Part shown: positions 27,499 through 39,751 of the stretch, piece after piece
Position numbering within the stretch: position 1 is the stretch's first letter
How the letters are laid out: every line of letters begins with the position of its first letter
Origin: Parietaria judaica
Lineage: Eukaryota; Streptophyta; Magnoliopsida; Rosales; Urticaceae
Direction: 5' to 3'
DNA: 64,000 bases
Assembly (NCBI GenBank): GCA_954871525.1
Contig: OX940869.1
Coordinates: 11,803,001 to 11,867,000 of the forward strand
Program-made: the position numbers and the translations under genes
Notes under the pieces: model-generated
Told to the model about the DNA's origin: nothing
The model's database searches: none
Seen by the model: only the letters and a program-made list of their open reading frames with translations

Positions 27499-28473
27499 TC
27501 AAAACACAGAGAACATGTGCTCGACGTAGTCATGAACAGGCGAAACATATATATCATGTTGCGCGCTCCACACATTTCTCCACCAGTCCTCCATCGCCGG
27601 TCGTTCGACCGTCGGAAGCTCCCTAGTATTTTCGACAAGACTAAGCACCTCGACCCTCCAGTCGAAGCTAATAATTTGTACATCCTGGAAACTGTACCGA
27701 ACCGCCCAATAAACAACCCCATCCACCGTTACTGTGCTCGATGACCAAAAAGTTTCCCCTGATATTTTCAAGGACCCTCCACGCAATTCCGCTTTTGGCG
27801 AACACTTGTGCGCACACGAACGACGACTCTTTGGCTGTGCATAACCGGACGAACTTGTAGTCGTTGCTCGTAACGTCAAATGTGAAACCTATCTCCCCAT
27901 GGTTATTAAAGAGAGGTGAATAGGCTGGTGGAACGGGAAGCCGCCTCACTTGCCGACATGCCAGGTTGAAAAGCACGAGTTGCGTCTCGAGCTCCCCGAA
28001 ATACATGCATAGTAAGCCGTTGAAGGAGCCTACGAAACTTAAATACCTGTAATTTTTTGCGTAGATATACGACACGTCTATTTCTGTCACCCTTTTTCGG
28101 AGAGAACCAATATTACTTGTTGGAAGTCATTGCGTATGCCATATGCAATCAGGAGTGGGTCATTTCTGGTCTGCCGACGAATTTGATGAGTGTTGATGAA
28201 CAAGGAGTCGCCGGATATGCGAGCCCGCCAACTTCTCGAGATGGTCTTGTATTTCATCAGAAGTTTTGCTGGAAGTTTCGATAGGATCTTGTCAAAAATG
28301 AGGTCTTCAGGAAGGTGGTTTGAAGTGCATTCCATTATTTCAGAGGCTGAATATTGAGACTTGAGGGGGTGGTGACGAACCAAGTGTCCATTACTATGGC
28401 TTTTTATTACACTCGGACGGACATCTCCTTTCAATTTGTGGTCGATATTAAAGCGACGTTTGAGATTTCCCAT
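27499..28473 (-). pseudogene. F-box protein with F-box-associated region, frameshifted
   Basis: The first frame (28473-28087) holds the F-box: LPEDLIFDKILSKLPAKLL, then the Trp/Arg part SRSWRARISG. F-box proteins bind Skp1 in SCF ubiquitin ligases. A one-base slip leads to the second frame (28090-27668) with SFVGSFNGLLCMYFG, typical of plant F-box-associated (FBA) domains. A second slip leads to the third (27879-27499) with DGVVYWAV. Two frameshifts argue for a pseudogene. It lies in the same orientation as the DUF1985 fragments, where the Ulp1 peptidase would be expected. Confidence 0.75.
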
Positions 28474-28479
28474 AAGTAA

Positions 28480-29160
28480 TCATGAGCGTGCATATTGATT
28501 TGGTGTGACGGTTTCTTCTGACGGTTGCGTTGCTCGAGAAAGATTTTGCCGGAAAGAAATGGCTAAAATACCTCTTTGGGATTTTTATTAGCGGGAGTAA
28601 CATTTTGTGTAGCGTTCTTAGTGTTTGTAGCAGTAGAAAGAAATGTGTCGTAATAATGAATAGAGGTAATAACAAGTGTAATTAATAACGGGAATTGAAA
28701 TAACAAGTGTAATTAATAACGGGAATTGAAATACTACTAGCGGGAATTTAAATACTACTAGCGGGAATAAAATAACACGTCTAATTGATAACGGTAATAT
28801 TAAACATACTAGTCCAAACCGACGAAACATACTTGTCCAAACCGACTAAACATACTTGTCCAAAATACTGGGAAAAAAAAACAATCAACAAAAATCAGAG
28901 GATACAAACCAAAGTTTAAATTTCAATGTGACGAACTCGAACTACTAAAATAAGTAGCTTATTTAGACTCCGGTGGCGGTGACGGTGGAGGTGGCAGTGG
29001 CAGCGGATCCCGCGGTCGCTGGACGATCTTTTCACCACGTTCCAATGCCTGCACGAGCATCTCTAACATGTGGGGTCAACGAACAAAGGGTTGATCTACC
29101 GAGTTTATATGAGGCAACGCAGCTTCCATCTCCGTAGGAATGAGTACACTCAATTGTCCC
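28480..29160 (-). other. Non-coding segment between F-box relic and DUF1985 fragments
   Basis: No gene. On the plus strand GGGAATT-type words recur near 28690-28770 (CTAGCGGGAAT), variants of the MULE's scattered motif. A GC-rich GGTGGCGGTGACGGTGGAGG stretch near 28972-29020 would read as a repetitive peptide and may be a linker of the same decayed gene. Confidence 0.45.
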
Positions 29161-29166
29161 TACGAA

Positions 29167-30137
29167 TTAAAGAGTATAGTTATTTTTCCAAATAATAGTT
29201 GATATTGTTAAATTTATAAGAGAGCAACCTACCCTCGGATCCGCCCCATGCAAAATAGCGTTTCGAATTGACAGACGGTGAAGATTGATATTCCCGAGTG
29301 GCCGCATTGTCCATCTGCACATATGAGGTGCCTCCTTGGACTCTCGTGGGTCCGCTAAGACATATGCCAGACCAAGCAAATACTCGTATGTCAAAATATG
29401 TATGAAGTTAACATGTTAAATTCGCACATAAGATGTCGATTATTGTAAATAAATAACTTAAAAATATTACATGTATACCAGTAGCGGGTGTATGAACCCC
29501 GTAAACCCCATCATTGGGATCTGTGATGGCCCTATTGCTCGTTGTCTAGGAATGTTGTTTCGCAACTCCCTAAGTGATTTCTTCCGAAGAATGAATGACT
29601 TTTGACCCAAGGATATTGAACGAATACTTCAACGTCCTCCGCCAAGGACAAGAATGTCCTAGGCAAACTAATTTCACCAGGATAGGGTAAGAACACTCCG
29701 AAGACGAAGCAGAGGCATGCCAACCTTTTCTTGTCGCCGCTGCTCACAATCGGATGAAGATGAATGTTATCTAATTTGGACACCAGCATTCCTAATGTGA
29801 CCGAAGAGCTTGCATCTGGCCATATCCGTTGCTTGAATGCGTCATTATCTTCGAATTCGCGTCCAACAATAGCTTCAACGTTCGGCTTGGGTCCGCAATT
29901 CAGCCCGGTGATGATGGCAAATTCTCAAACCCCGTATCGTAATGAAACATTGTTCCCCAACATCCACAGCTCGAATGGCTCTTGTTGTCCAGTGCTTCTC
30001 GAAAACAAATTCCAGAACACTTGAGGAGAGTACTCGTAGTGGATGGGGACATCTAATAGAGGCCCAAACTGTGTCCGCCGGAAATTCTCAGCCTCTCCCG
30101 CTATCAGGTTATCCTTAATGATATTCGTGATCGTCAA
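29167..30137 (-). pseudogene. DUF1985-type gene fragments of the second MULE
   Basis: Three minus-strand pieces match the order of the gene at 6178 in the first MULE. 30137-29925 includes RRTQFGPLLDVPIHYEY and FELWMLGNNVSLRYGV. 29789-29532 includes GDKKRLACLCFVFGVF, which matches a stretch near 6640-6700. 29394-29167 includes DPRESKEAPHMCRWTMRPLG, which matches about 7040-7120. Gaps and frame changes separate them, and no Ulp1 catalytic part follows. The parallel order shows that both elements descend from one type. Confidence 0.75.
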
Positions 30138-30199
30138 GAAGTTTGCTTCTTCGGTGAAGACCTCACAGTCGTAAAACTCATCCGGCCGGAGGATAGTAT

Positions 30200-31189
30200 A
30201 TAGCTATTTCCGCGAAAAAAAAAATCATAACTTGATGAGTATTTCATTTAGAAAAATTAATGCATCTTATTGGTAATGGTGCAACCCAAAGAGGACAGCG
30301 GTAATGGATCATCCCAAACCGTATAGCGGTATTAAATGCATGCATCGTTAAATAATAAAAAATAATATTTTGATTGCATGCATCATTCTTATAGTAAACA
30401 CTATCATCATTACAAGTACAAACAATAACCATATACATGAGAAAAATTAAGATTATATATTTACGAACCGACACTTACAGATAGCGGTAATGCCAAAATA
30501 GATAGCAGACACCTACAGACTAAATTTTTATCTTCACAGACAATCTCATGTATAGGCCATAAACCCTAACTAACATCATTACTGGTAGTTCCAAAAAAGA
30601 AATTTCTTAATTGCATGCATCATTCTTATTCGTAAACAATCTCCAGAATTACCGCTAAACACTAACGGGGACTCACACGAACATCATTACAAGTACAAAT
30701 AGTAACCATGCACATGAGAAACTTTAAGATTATAGTAACCGACACTTACCTCCATTAAGTTGGCTTGTTGAAGATGGTGGTCGACGGGGAAAGTGAGGAT
30801 ACTTGTGAAACGTCTTCGTTCTCGAAAGAAAACGAACACAGGGGAAGAGAACGAAGAAAACCATATTAGGTCTAGAAGGAGGTGTGTCGAATTTTAATGA
30901 AACCGCAGGTTCAAGAATAAGGAAAAAGAAAGAGAATAAGAACCGACATGCAAAAATGAAAAAAAGAAAAAAGAAAAAGAAATTATCCAACTACCTAAAG
31001 GGTAAAATCAAGATTTCATTAAATGCAAGTAAAAAAAAGGGCAAATTTGTCATTTACTTTTATTGGAATTTTAAAATAAATATAAAATAATGATCAGATT
31101 GTTGGGCTTTAAAAATAATTCCAAAAGAAATTATTTGTTATAACGAGGGTACAAGCCCAATCAGAATCCCAAATGAGGTCTTTTAGCCC
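30200..31189. other. Terminal non-coding region of the second MULE
   Basis: AT-rich, with ATAGCGGTAATG-like words near 30290, 30325 and 30480, and a direct repeat around 30361-30440 and 30611-30720 sharing GCATGCATCATTCTTAT and ACATCATTACAAGTACAAA. The last 60 bases form the element's terminal repeat. No gene. Confidence 0.5.
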
Positions 31190-31308
31190 ATTGATTCATT
31201 TTCCCCCTCTTCTCTTTCTTTCTCCCTCTGTTGTACTAGCTAATCGCTCCATCTCCAAGCTCTGGAAAAACTTGTGGCCTCGCTCCTCCAACCATGGTCA
31301 ACTTCCGT

Positions 31309-31446
31309 CGCCGACCTTTCCCAGCTACCATCGCCGACCTTTCCCAGCCACCGTCGCCGATCTTTCCCAGCCATCGTTGCTGACCTTTCCCGGCTACCAT
31401 CGCCGACCTTATTCAGCCACCGTCGCTGACCTTGCTTCACCGATCA
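31309..31446 (+). repeat. 23-bp minisatellite, about six copies
   Basis: CGCCGACCTTTCCCAGC begins at 31309, 31332 and 31355 and continues with growing divergence to about 31446. The period is 23, not a multiple of three, so the open frame across it is unlikely to be a real protein. Confidence 0.88.
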
Positions 31447-32218
31447 TCGTGGTGAGTTTTCTGGTTAATTTCTTTTCCTTACTTTTTCTAGGTTTTGTTT
31501 TCTTATTTTTCTAGCTGAGGAGTTTTTTTTATTTATTTATTGTTCAACCTTTCACTATAGATTTTTTTTTTATTGGCTATCAGATTTATAGCTCGAATCA
31601 GGTTGGAAAAAAAAAGGTGGTATTATGAGATGTTAATCATATATGTCTTATGAAATTGTAATCGATGATGCTTCTTTTTTTTTTCTTCTTCTAATTTTCT
31701 AGCCATTTTAGATACAATTCGATGTTATCAGAATCATTCTTCTTTACAATTATGATATGTTCTTCTATTGGATTATCGGTTTAAACTTTCATAATGAGTT
31801 CTTGCCTTGGATTATTTGATTCACAATTTTTTTTCTTGTTCTTTCAGTAGTTTAACATCTCATGTATTTGGGCATGTACTCTGTATATATTAGATTTATA
31901 CTCTAAATTCTTGGTGTTTTAAGTTTATTGATGAAGCTTCATTTCTTAACAGATTACATGGATTTTCAAATTAAGCTTATATGCTTATTGGTATTGTTGT
32001 GGTATAGACGTCGATTTTAATGCAATTATGTACCCTGAATTATAGATAACACATCATCACTTTCTGTTGCAAGATATACATTAGATTTGTTACATGGCTA
32101 AAATCAACAATGCATAGAATTGATGCGGATGTCTCGTGATGCGTATGTTTTATTATGCAATCATTTTAAAGAGAGAGGATGACTCAAAGATAGCAAACAT
32201 ATATCCGTTGAAGAAAAG
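31447..32218. other. AT-rich sequence before the Harbinger relic
   Basis: T-rich runs and no recognised domain. It may be the intron or spacer of the transposon whose C-terminal transposase lies next to it; I cannot see its borders. Confidence 0.4.
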
Positions 32219-32764
32219 ATGGCAAGCATATTCATTTATCGTCTATTTATTTGTTTATTGTTTATGATTTACTTATTGATATTTTTCTTAATAGATAAGT
32301 ACTACCTCGGCGATGCAGCATATTTATGTACTCGAGGATTTCTAACTCCATATCGTAATGTTCGATATTGGTTAGGAGATTATCGTTGTAGGAGAGCTGA
32401 AACTCAAGAGGAAAAGTTTAACCATGCTCATGCTCAACTTAGGAATGTCATTGAACGTTCATTTGGAGTTTTTGAAAAAAAAGGTTTCCAGTACTTGACA
32501 AGATGGCTCCATATAATTTTGATATCCAAAGAGATATTGTTATCGCTTGTTTTGTAGTTAATAATTTTATCAAGAAAAAACGCATCAATGATGATTTATT
32601 CAATCAATTTGATCAAGCACAAATGATATTTGAAGAAGAAATCTCGGAACAACAATCATAAGACGAAACAAATGGATCTCTTTGGGGGAGCTGAAGATGC
32701 ACAAGTCACGGATAATTTACGAGCAGATCTTGCCCTCAAATTAATGCAGAGGAGAAGAAGCCAT
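32219..32764 (+). pseudogene. C-terminal part of a PIF/Harbinger DDE transposase
   Basis: One frame (to 32557) contains KYYLGDAAYLCTRGFLTPYR, with the Asp of the DDE triad in LGDAAY, and LRNVIERSFGVFE with the Glu; both are hallmarks of the DDE_Tnp_4 (ALP1-like) family. A slip at about 32500 moves the rest (IQRDIVIACFVVNNFI, then an acidic tail) to another frame, and stops follow. The N-terminal catalytic part and the Myb-like partner are absent. Confidence 0.8.
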
Positions 32765-32913
32765 TGATGTTTGATGCTAGGTTTCTTAAAAACTTTTGTG
32801 TAGCAAGAATATTGGTTGCGTTTATTATATATTTTATGTATGAAGAATTCTAGAACTTAATATATCAATATCTTCATATGAAGTATTATTTTAATTTTAA
32901 TTATTTTAAATAA

Positions 32914-33709
32914 GGGTTAATTGCGGCAATAATGCACAACCTTTGGTCAACAGGGGTTTTAGGTCCTCAACCTTTCAAAGTGTGGGCAAAAATACACAGT
33001 GTTTGTTGAATGTAAAATCCGTTGGTCCTTCCGTTAGGGATGTTAAATTCTGCTGATGTGACATTGTTAAACTGCCAAATGGACTGTCAACTTGTAATAT
33101 TAATTACATAACTTAATTAATAAGAATAAATTAAATCATATTTTAATTATGATTCAAAAAATAAATTAAAACTTTAAATTTACGAGCAATACTTATTTAA
33201 CTCGTAGTTCCTATTTTTAAACTCGTGCTTCAATATTATTCACATCTTTACTATGTCGTTTTTTAAATTACAGTTGTTTTTAATAATCGATCGTTTTTCC
33301 AAAATTTTAGTCGTTTCTAATAAACTGTCGTTATGTAATCCTTGCAAATTTTAGTCGTGTTTAGTAATCCGTTGTTTTTCAAAATTTTAGTCATGTTCGA
33401 CGAAGAGTCTGTTAGATTTTTAGGGGGAGTAAAAATTATTTATTTAAATTAAAGTATTAATATATTTTTTGAATCATAATTAAAATCTGATTTAATTTAT
33501 TCTTATTAATTAAGTTATGTAATTAATATTACAAGTTGGCAGTCCATTTGGCAGTTTAACGATGCTACATCAGTAGAATTTAACATCCCTAACGAAAGGA
33601 CCAACGGATTTTACATTCAACAAACGTTGTGTATTTTTTCCCACACTTTGAAAGGTTGGGGACCTGCCCCTATTGGCCAAAGGTTGTGCATTATTGCCGC
33701 AATTAACCC
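32914..33709. mobile_element. Mutator-type MITE, 796 bp
   Basis: Inverted repeats of about 220 bp start GGGTTAATTGCGGCAATAA. A perfect 9-bp duplication TTTAAATAA (32905-32913 and 33710-33718) flanks it. Three CACAAC/CTCAAC/CACAGT words stand about 30 bases apart in the left repeat (near 32934, 32964 and 32993). The centre is AT-rich with repeated TTTTAGTCGT words. Related to 45847-46308. Confidence 0.92.
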
Positions 33710-33718
33710 TTTAAATAA

Positions 33719-34302
33719 TTAATTCATTAGTGAATTCATTTTTTTCAATTATTTATACGCATGCATTTTATATATACATGATTCAAAGTATATTAATAAT
33801 TGTAAAAATAAATTTAAACTGCATTAAGACCTTTAAAAAAACAGACTTAATTTTTCATCATTCAGATTCAGATGTATCATCTTAATGTTCAAATGTGCAT
33901 TCAGATTCAGACGTCTTAATCTTTCAAAAAAAAAAAACAAACAAACAAACAAAACCTTAGCGAGATTTCGGGCTTCCATCTTATAAAAAATAAAAATAAA
34001 AATTGACAGTGTTTATCACATTTGTATTATAATATGTAGTTTGTATTGTTTGCATGTATTTCATTATAACTTATATTTTGTGGTTATTAGATAAAACCAT
34101 AACATATTAATTAAATGAATAAATTAAGTTTATGATAATTTATTAAAGCTTTGGATTGAGCCCATGACTGGGCCAGTGAAAGTTCATGGGCCTACAGCTA
34201 GCCCAAGAGAAGTGTTTGGGCCTCCTGAAATGGGGTCATATCTAGTCACATGTATGTCTAGATACGTCAGGGATTTTATCACTCATTTAGTATTTTAAGT
34301 TT
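33719..34302. other. AT-rich spacer
   Basis: No gene. A CAAA run at about 33936-33956, and near 34155-34240 a less AT-rich stretch with GGGCC words. Origin unknown. Confidence 0.45.
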
Positions 34303-34769
34303 GGGTTAATGACGGAGAAAATACCCAAAGTTTGGTCAAAGAACTCCTCGTGTACCCAAAGTTTAAAAGTGGTGGTAAAAATACCCAAAGTCGCATTTGG
34401 GGAGTTGACCACTCCATTCTCGTAACGCCGTTAACATACCCGTTAACTCTGGCCACGTGGGCAAACGGTGGTTGTTGACATAACAATATTTGCCAAATGG
34501 ATGAGCCCAAATAAGTCTTGTTGACGACAAAATAACAAATTAAACCCCTAACTAATACTATTTAATACAACTAATTGAACCCCTAATTTACACTTAGCAA
34601 AAAATATTTGTCCATGTGGCCAGGATTAACGAGTAAGTTAACGGCATTACGAGAATTAAGTGGTCAACTCCTTAAATGTGAATTTGGGTATTTTTACCAC
34701 TACTTTTAAACTTTGGGTACACGAGGGGTCCTTTGACCAAACTTTGGGTATTTTTGCCGTCATTAACCC
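34303..34769. mobile_element. Mutator-type MITE, about 467 bp
   Basis: Inverted repeats of over 100 bp start GGGTTAATGACGG at both ends. A 9-bp duplication, TTTTAAGTT or TTTAAGTTT (ambiguous by one base), flanks it. TACCCAAAG occurs at 34322, 34353 and 34382 on the left, and its complement at matching places on the right. The small minus-strand frame inside is not a gene. Confidence 0.9.
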
Positions 34770-34779
34770 TTTTAAGTTT

Positions 34780-35788
34780 TTCTAAGAAATCTCGCCATAT
34801 ATATAATAGACTAAATATTGCATTTTAATATTTTAAAAATGATAACCGAATGTCATATTTTTAAAGATGAAAATCGTATTTACCGTATAATCGGTATTCG
34901 GTGTTCGGTGTTCGGTTGCAGTAATATTATCAGTTTTTTGCCTGCAATTATCGCTTTTAATATCTACTACATAAACTAACTACTAGATAATATTACACAT
35001 AAAATAGACTACTAGATACTAATATTACACAATATTACACATAAACAATCTACTAATATTACACAATATTTATACCGAGTGAGTAGATAAGAAAAATCTT
35101 TCTGATGTGTCGATAAGTATAGTCAATGGAATGTAATAAAATATAAATAGATTTAGTTAAAGCGGTAAAACCAGGTAAGCGGTTGTGGTTTTCACATTAA
35201 AACTGAAAACCCAATTTTAACCGAACTCGAGTACTCATTTTTTCTCGGTATATTCGGTTTTAACTGCTTTAATAGCGGTTGCGGTTTAATCAGTTTTCGG
35301 TATTAAAAAAATAAAATCAATTTACAGTTTGTTTTTTTCACCTCAAACATATGCGTTCAATCACTAGAAAGATCACATTAAACGTTTTATCCTAAGCAAA
35401 ATACGGCTTATATCAACTCAAGAATAATGTACCATGTCATATTTTTGTTCACTAAAATTTGACCATGAGGTTGCAAAACTTTGTATTTATTCTCTTTCTC
35501 TGTGAAACTCAAGACTTTTGATAACCGTGTATCATTTTCATTGTAACATGTCTCCTAAACTCTTTACTTATTAAGTATGCTTTTGTATAACAAGCCCAAA
35601 AAAGTAAGATTCAAACTCAATATATATAATACACACACGCAAACGAAGGCAATTTACAATTATTAAAAGTTTGCATCTCCAAGAGAAAAAAATAAAATAA
35701 AGTTAATTCTAGTCCTAATGATTACAAAAAACGAGGAAGTAACTGAAAAATGAGAAGGATCAGTGAGGACATTTTCCACCCGTTACTA
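34780..35788. other. Spacer downstream of gene 2 with decayed repeat sequence
   Basis: AT-rich. Words like TTCGGTATTCGGTGTTCGGT (34890-34912) and TTTTAACCGAACTCGAG (35215-35232) recall the CCGGTT-rich subterminal zones of the hAT elements here, so a badly decayed hAT copy may lie at about 34860-35310, but no ends survive. The last few hundred bases should hold the 3' untranslated region of gene 2. Confidence 0.4.
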
Positions 35789-38700
35789 TCAACGACCCGC
35801 TTCGAAAGTGACTGTTATCTCGGGTTTTACAGACGAAGAAGAAGAAATGGAGGTGGACCCTCGCCGAAGGACAAAAGCCGGTTGCTGCGGAGTCGGAACA
35901 ACCGTCATCTCGCTGTCAAGCCACGTCAGCACAGTCGACATGGTGGGCCGTTCGCCGGGGTCCTCTTGCACGCATAGCAGCGAGATTTTGAAGCACTTCA
36001 GGAACTGGTCTTGTCTGCAACTCTGAGTCAAAGCCGGGTCTATCAGATCCAGAACCTTGTTCTCTGTCCAGAGTCTCCATGCCTGAGAAAGATGGCAATG
36101 TAGAATCAATATGTTTGAAACTTTAATTTTTTTTAATAAATGAATTAAGAAGACAAACAGAAAATAATAATTTTATTTTTTTGCATAACAATGTGTTGTA
36201 TAAATTTAAGTATTTAAGTTTATTGAGCGTCGACACGATGTTAAACGACCGACACCGAGCCGAGCGTCATGCGTTTGATTACAAAGAGCCAGGACGGAGA
36301 TAGAAAGGAAGATTCAAAGGTGCTTACATAACCCAATAGGCTCAAGGGTGGCTCACTCTGAACAAGCCTTGTGTTCCTTCTCCCGCTGATTATCTCGAGT
36401 AAGACCACTCCGAAGCTAAAGACATCGGATTTGACGGAGAAAAGTCCCTCCAGCGCATACTCAGGCGACATGTATCCGCTGCACGTTTTTCGTAATTAAT
36501 TTTTTTTAACATTCACAACAGTAATATAAGAGAGAGACATTTCGAAAGATTTTGACTTCTAGGTGGGAATTATTACTAAGTTCCGACTATCCGGTTCGTG
36601 TTCGCCTCAGTTTGTTTGCCTCCAACAATCCTTGCCAGCCCAAAATCAGATATCTTCGGCTCCAAGTCTTCGTCTAAGAGAATGTTGCTGGTTTTGAAAT
36701 CTCTGTGAATGATTCTCAATCTCGAGTCTTGGTGAAGGTAGAGAAGCCCCCGAGCGATCCCCAGGATGATGTTGAAGCGCTTCTCCCAGTCCAATATTAC
36801 ATTCGAGCTTTGCGAGGCTTGCGAGTTAATCAATTCAGATACCTATGTTATTTCTAGTCAATCAAGATGCAGACAACCACAAGCAGTGAACGCAAATTAC
36901 CGAATAACGAGTCCAAACTCTTGTTAGGCATGTACTCGTAAAGCAAGATCTTTTCTTCGCCTTGTATGCAATATCCCCGGAGCTTGACAAGATTTCGATG
37001 TTGGAGTTTGGCTATCAAAACCACCTCGTTCTTGAATTCTTGTAACCCTTGCCCCGAAACACTCGACAGCCTCTTTATCGCAATCTCCTGACCTCCGGGA
37101 AACGTACCCTGTACAAACTAATCGCTTAGTAATGCAAGTCGCGGATAAAGAGCTCAAATAAACAGGGATGGGAAATAATACCTTGTAGACAGGACCATAC
37201 CCGCCTTCTCCGAGCTTGTTTGCGTCCGAGAAGTCATTAGTTGCAGCTACGATGCTTTCAAAGTCGAAAAAGGGAACATCGATTGCTTCCTCGTCTTCTG
37301 CCTCGAACTCCCCGGAATCCATCAGGTGTTTGATACGATTTTGTGTATCTAGCTTGTGCAAAACCTTGCTCCTTGGATCAGATTTTCTGCTTCCTGTATA
37401 TATTCGTAGTTACAATTATGTGCGGAATACAAAAAAATTGCAAAATGAGCAAATTATTTAGTAGTTGTGAGGAACTAATGTAATTACCACCTTGTTTTTC
37501 AGACGTTTTTCTTCTCCAAATGATAAAAGCGACAAAAACACAAGCCAGGACAGCGACACTTACGACCGTTGGTGCAATAATCAGAGCTAATTGTGTGTTT
37601 TTCATCGGAGGATCGTCGTCTTAGCAGACACATTGGATAAATCAAAATAATGCAGAGTTAGGAATTCTAAGATAACATTATGGAGTTATGGTAAAATGAA
37701 ACTTTACACCTCTAATTTTCATAGTATTCGTTACTTTCCAATAACATAATTTACGCAAAACGCTATCGTTACCTAGACGTCGAGTACAATTTAAGAAATG
37801 CACGTCCCATATGAAGGGAGTTGAACAGAGGCACCTCTTTGTTTCACCATCTTTTACATTTTTACAGCTTGAATTCGGCCATACCCTGCAGTCTGAATCC
37901 TTTGTGCAAGTCGGCTCTTGAGGTGGCTCCCATTCGATTTCGACCAGTCCTTTACTCCTGTTGGATACATGAGAATTGAAATTTCCGAATCCGGTGTAGC
38001 ACCAATTAGTCACTTTGAACGGCAGAAGCTTGTCGAGCTGTAAACTTTTTCCGCTTGAATCTGTCAAGTTGCAATTTTCCTCCAAGTGTGGAATTTCAAT
38101 GAGAAATTTACGAGTGTCTTGATCGATGCCATCTACTCGGTACTCTCCTTTGAGCACCTTAAACGTAGCCCTACCGGTCGCCTTGTCGCATTGGAAACTA
38201 TAGTAAGCAGGGTCACCACATCCGGGTCCAGTGCTCAACGGATAAGGGATTGTGGTTGTCCCACACGGACGGCAATTTCTCACACTTTGTTCTGCAGTTG
38301 AAAAATTGAAAAATCTACAAAATTAAAGAAGAAAATAAATGGACAAGAAAAGACACAAACACAATTTAACTAATTGCAGGGATAAATTAAATCTATTGGA
38401 ATCCAAAACTTGAAGCGTGTTACTTGAACAAACTGAATAACGTACCTAAATCTGAAAACGCTACACGTACAAAGAGATTCTCACCCCCCGTATTCTCCTC
38501 TTGAATATCTTGCAAGTACTCTTCAAGCCACGCCGTGCAGATACCGAATGAAGGGTCTTTAGAATCACGGCTTGCACTTTTCGCCTTAAACGAGTAAGCC
38601 TGGCACTTGCAGTTTTCAAGGCATTCCTTCCTACAAGCCGTCTCGTTTGGGCTCTGGCTATACGGCGATTCAGAATTCGCCAAATTCATCTTCGTCAAGC

Positions 38701-39751
38701 TCAAGAAATCCATTCCCCCGCACTTCTGGATCACTCTTGGGATACATCCTTCCGAGAAGTCCCCGGAATTCCAGTGATCCGAGTCTTTTGGCTTAAATCC
38801 CGGAAGACATTTGCAGGGTAAGACATTGAGATTGTTGCAGCTGCCAAAGCTCCCGCAGGCATTATTGATACTGCAACGATCTGTCGGTTCGAACCATATT
38901 AATAACCAATCCATCCTTGTATTGTCCCACCTCAGGAACTCGAAACTTCCATTCAACGTAATCACTAGCCTCGTACGATTATAGACCGGCCTGAGCTCTT
39001 TTTCATTATAGTCCGGCCTGAGGTCTTTTTCAAGGCAACGAATATACTTGGTACACCGTAAAGGTAATTTGAAAACGAATGCTGATAACATGTGAGCTAT
39101 TAAAGTAGGAATCTTATCCGATCTTACAAACCTACCTCCACTTTTCCAGTAAGTATCGAATCCTTTCGTGATGATGTACCGAGGCTCTTTCTCTTTGTCG
39201 TCAAGGCTAAATGTGAAACTCCCGGGTTTCGGATCGTCTATCCTGCTCCACGAAGTCAATTTCAGGCCCGTGATCATTTTCATTCCCGGCAGAAATGTAT
39301 CAGTTGGGTGCTCAAAGCTCTGCCACAGGGTCTCGCCGCTCTCGAGCAGCACTAGATTTCCCGTATCATTGAGTTTCGCCGTCAAGTTGGACGACGTTGA
39401 CGTCTCAATCTCCGTCGACCAGTGAGACGTCCCTGTTTTGTTGTCGAAAACTTGAAGATTCCCATCATGGATCCTAAAAACTCCACTACTGCCATTGATT
39501 GGCTTGTCTCTGTTGGCAACCCAAATGACATTATCGGGAGAGAACGCGTACCAAATCCCGACATATCTTCCCTTAGATAAGCTTTTTTTCACCGGGAAAA
39601 AACCCAGTTCAAATTCCCGGTTGTCTGAAACAATAGTCACTCCATCCGGTAAAGCGAATTCGGGCCCGATTACACTTCTAGCACAGCATAACAGTTGGCA
39701 AGAGTACGGAAATATAGCCACGATGACAATAAAAAATCGCCGGAGTTCCAT
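35789..39751 (-). CDS. G-type lectin S-receptor-like Ser/Thr kinase, gene 2 (intact)
   Basis: Tandem paralogue of gene 1 with the same eight-exon plan: 39751-38446, 38291-37773, 37619-37488, 37393-37182, 37108-36901, 36817-36577, 36478-36328 and 36082-35789; 1020 codons in phase. Exons 1, 4 and 7 have the same lengths as in gene 1 (1306, 212, 151). Order: signal peptide, B-lectin ([10 protein letters not shown]), S-locus region, EGF-like ([13 protein letters not shown]), PAN, WAK-like module ([18 protein letters not shown]), membrane helix (about 615-635) and kinase with [25 protein letters not shown] and SPEYAL. Oddities: a 27-bp tandem duplication in exon 1 (EKDLRPDYN then EKELRPVYN) and Phe after HRD where Leu is usual. 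The exon 3 donor could lie 3 bases away without changing phase. Should be an active membrane kinase; ligand unknown. Confidence 0.92.

Larger units (their letters stand above)
25702..31189 (-). mobile_element. Second DUF1985-type Mutator-like element, reverse orientation
   Basis: The right end reads, on the minus strand, GGGCTAAAAGACCTCATT, followed by a TACCCTCG word and TTTGCCC/TTACCCTTT words in the same order as the left end at 5297, so the two elements are related. Inside, on the minus strand, are DUF1985-type fragments (30137-29532 and 29394-29167) and then an F-box/FBA relic (28473-27499). The CCGCTAT/ATAGCGG words typical of the first element recur here. I could not find the left end or a target duplication; the left border is taken at the Copia LTR and may be wrong. 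Confidence 0.62.

Noticed and set aside
31173..31514. 113-codon frame with repeated motifs
   Set aside because: It follows a 23-bp minisatellite whose period changes frame each unit, so a conserved protein is unlikely.
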